DNA of 6,560 nucleotides from Clostridiales bacterium UBA735 (GTDB lineage: Bacteria > Bacillota > Clostridia > Oscillospirales > Oscillospiraceae), in NCBI GenBank assembly GCA_002298695.1, contig DBLB01000168.1, positions 756-7,315 on the forward strand, written 5' to 3'. This document shows, piece by piece, positions 6,268-6,560 of the stretch. Positions within the stretch are counted from its first letter, which is position 1; every line of letters starts with the position of its first letter. A program made the translations under genes and the position numbers. Below the pieces are notes generated by a model, which worked only from the letters and a program-made list of their open reading frames with translations, did not search any database and had not been told where the DNA came from.

Positions 6268-6296
6268 TTGCAGATTCCGTCAGAACATGCTATGCT
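6268..6296 (+). promoter_or_regulatory. Sigma-A type promoter for the partial HAD gene
   Basis: -35 TTGCAG (6268-6273), a 17-bp spacer, and -10 TATGCT (6291-6296) preceded by TGC, an extended -10. Predicted start near 6303, leaving a leader of about 24 nt that contains GGAGG at 6316-6320. Its -35 lies 31 bp from the -35 of the divergent promoter. Confidence 0.68.
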
Positions 6297-6326
6297 GAGT
6301 ACCGATAAAATTTCCGGAGGTGCGCG

Positions 6327-6560
6327 ATGCGGTTTCCCTGTCTGGTGCTCGATCACGATGATACGGTCGTGAACAGCACGGCTGTTATTCATTTTCCGTC
6401 CTTTCAGGCGTATCTGGCGAGAGTGCGACCGGGCGTGGAGTATACGCTGGAGGAGTATTTCCGCAAAAATTTTGACCCGGGGGTGCTTCCGCTGTTCCGG
6501 GATGTGCTGGGCTTCAGCGACGAGGAGCTGGAAGGGGAGTTCCGCTTCTGGCAGGACTGG
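6327..6560 (+). CDS. HAD family hydrolase, N-terminal part (runs off the window)
   Basis: The 78 codons present begin MRFPCLVLDHDDTVVNST. This is HAD motif I (DxDxT) with nucleophile Asp9, acid/base Asp11 and Thr13, preceded by the usual hydrophobic strand. The reading frame stays open to the last base, so the 3' end and motifs II-IV lie outside. The following helical segment (about 20-78, rich in F, E and L) fits an inserted cap domain of the phosphoglycolate-phosphatase-like subgroup. A DHDDTVVNST start is typical of a clostridial HAD group whose substrate is unknown. GGAGG at 6316-6320 is 6 nt before the ATG, and a promoter lies just upstream. It differs in motif I and cap position from the Cof-type HAD at 3748, so the two are not recent duplicates. 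Confidence 0.83.
   Translation, partial: MRFPCLVLDHDDTVVNSTAVIHFPSFQAYLARVRPGVEYTLEEYFRKNFDPGVLPLFRDVLGFSDEELEGEFRFWQDW

Noticed and set aside
6138..6392. N-terminal extension of the SH3b protein by 85 residues
   Set aside because: It would read through the predicted promoter and the start of the divergent HAD gene, and GGAGGG correctly spaced before 6137 marks the real start.

Overview
The window is GC-rich, densely coding bacterial chromosome with strong GC bias at third codon positions, Shine-Dalgarno sites of the GGAGG type and Gram-positive style lipoprotein and membrane-anchor signals. The family mix (a DUF5685 protein, a short J-domain protein with a cysteine-rich tail, an RsiV/DUF3298-type lipoprotein, an SH3b membrane protein) suggests a high-GC member of the Clostridia, such as an Oscillospiraceae/Ruminococcaceae-like gut bacterium. 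That assignment is an inference from protein families, not from a marker gene. I see no rRNA, tRNA, CRISPR array, transposase or phage gene.

Bases 1-4584 hold five genes on the + strand that read like one operon: a YihY/BrkB-family membrane protein (start uncertain at the window edge), a DUF5685 protein, a J-domain protein, a lipoprotein and a Cof-type HAD phosphatase. The spacings are 1 nt, a 53-nt overlap, 70 nt and 11 nt. Bases 4585-4805 form a convergent intergenic region with three strong hairpins. The best terminator for each direction lies close to the stop codon of the opposing gene, so the two transcripts may overlap at their 3' ends.

Bases 4806-6137 carry a membrane-anchored protein with a C-terminal SH3b domain on the - strand. 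Bases 6138-6326 are a divergent promoter region with two back-to-back promoters of the same design: a TTGC-type -35, a 17-bp spacer and an extended TGC -10. The + strand promoter drives a second HAD-type phosphatase gene that starts at 6327 and runs off the window end.

Working together (inference): the first three genes are the most unusual unit. They combine a polytopic membrane protein, a helical protein with two Asp-rich motifs reminiscent of isoprenoid synthases, and an Hsp70 co-chaperone with a Cys-rich C-terminus. No function for the set can be stated from sequence alone. The lipoprotein and the SH3b protein both point to cell-envelope roles, and the two HAD enzymes look like general small-phosphate hydrolases.
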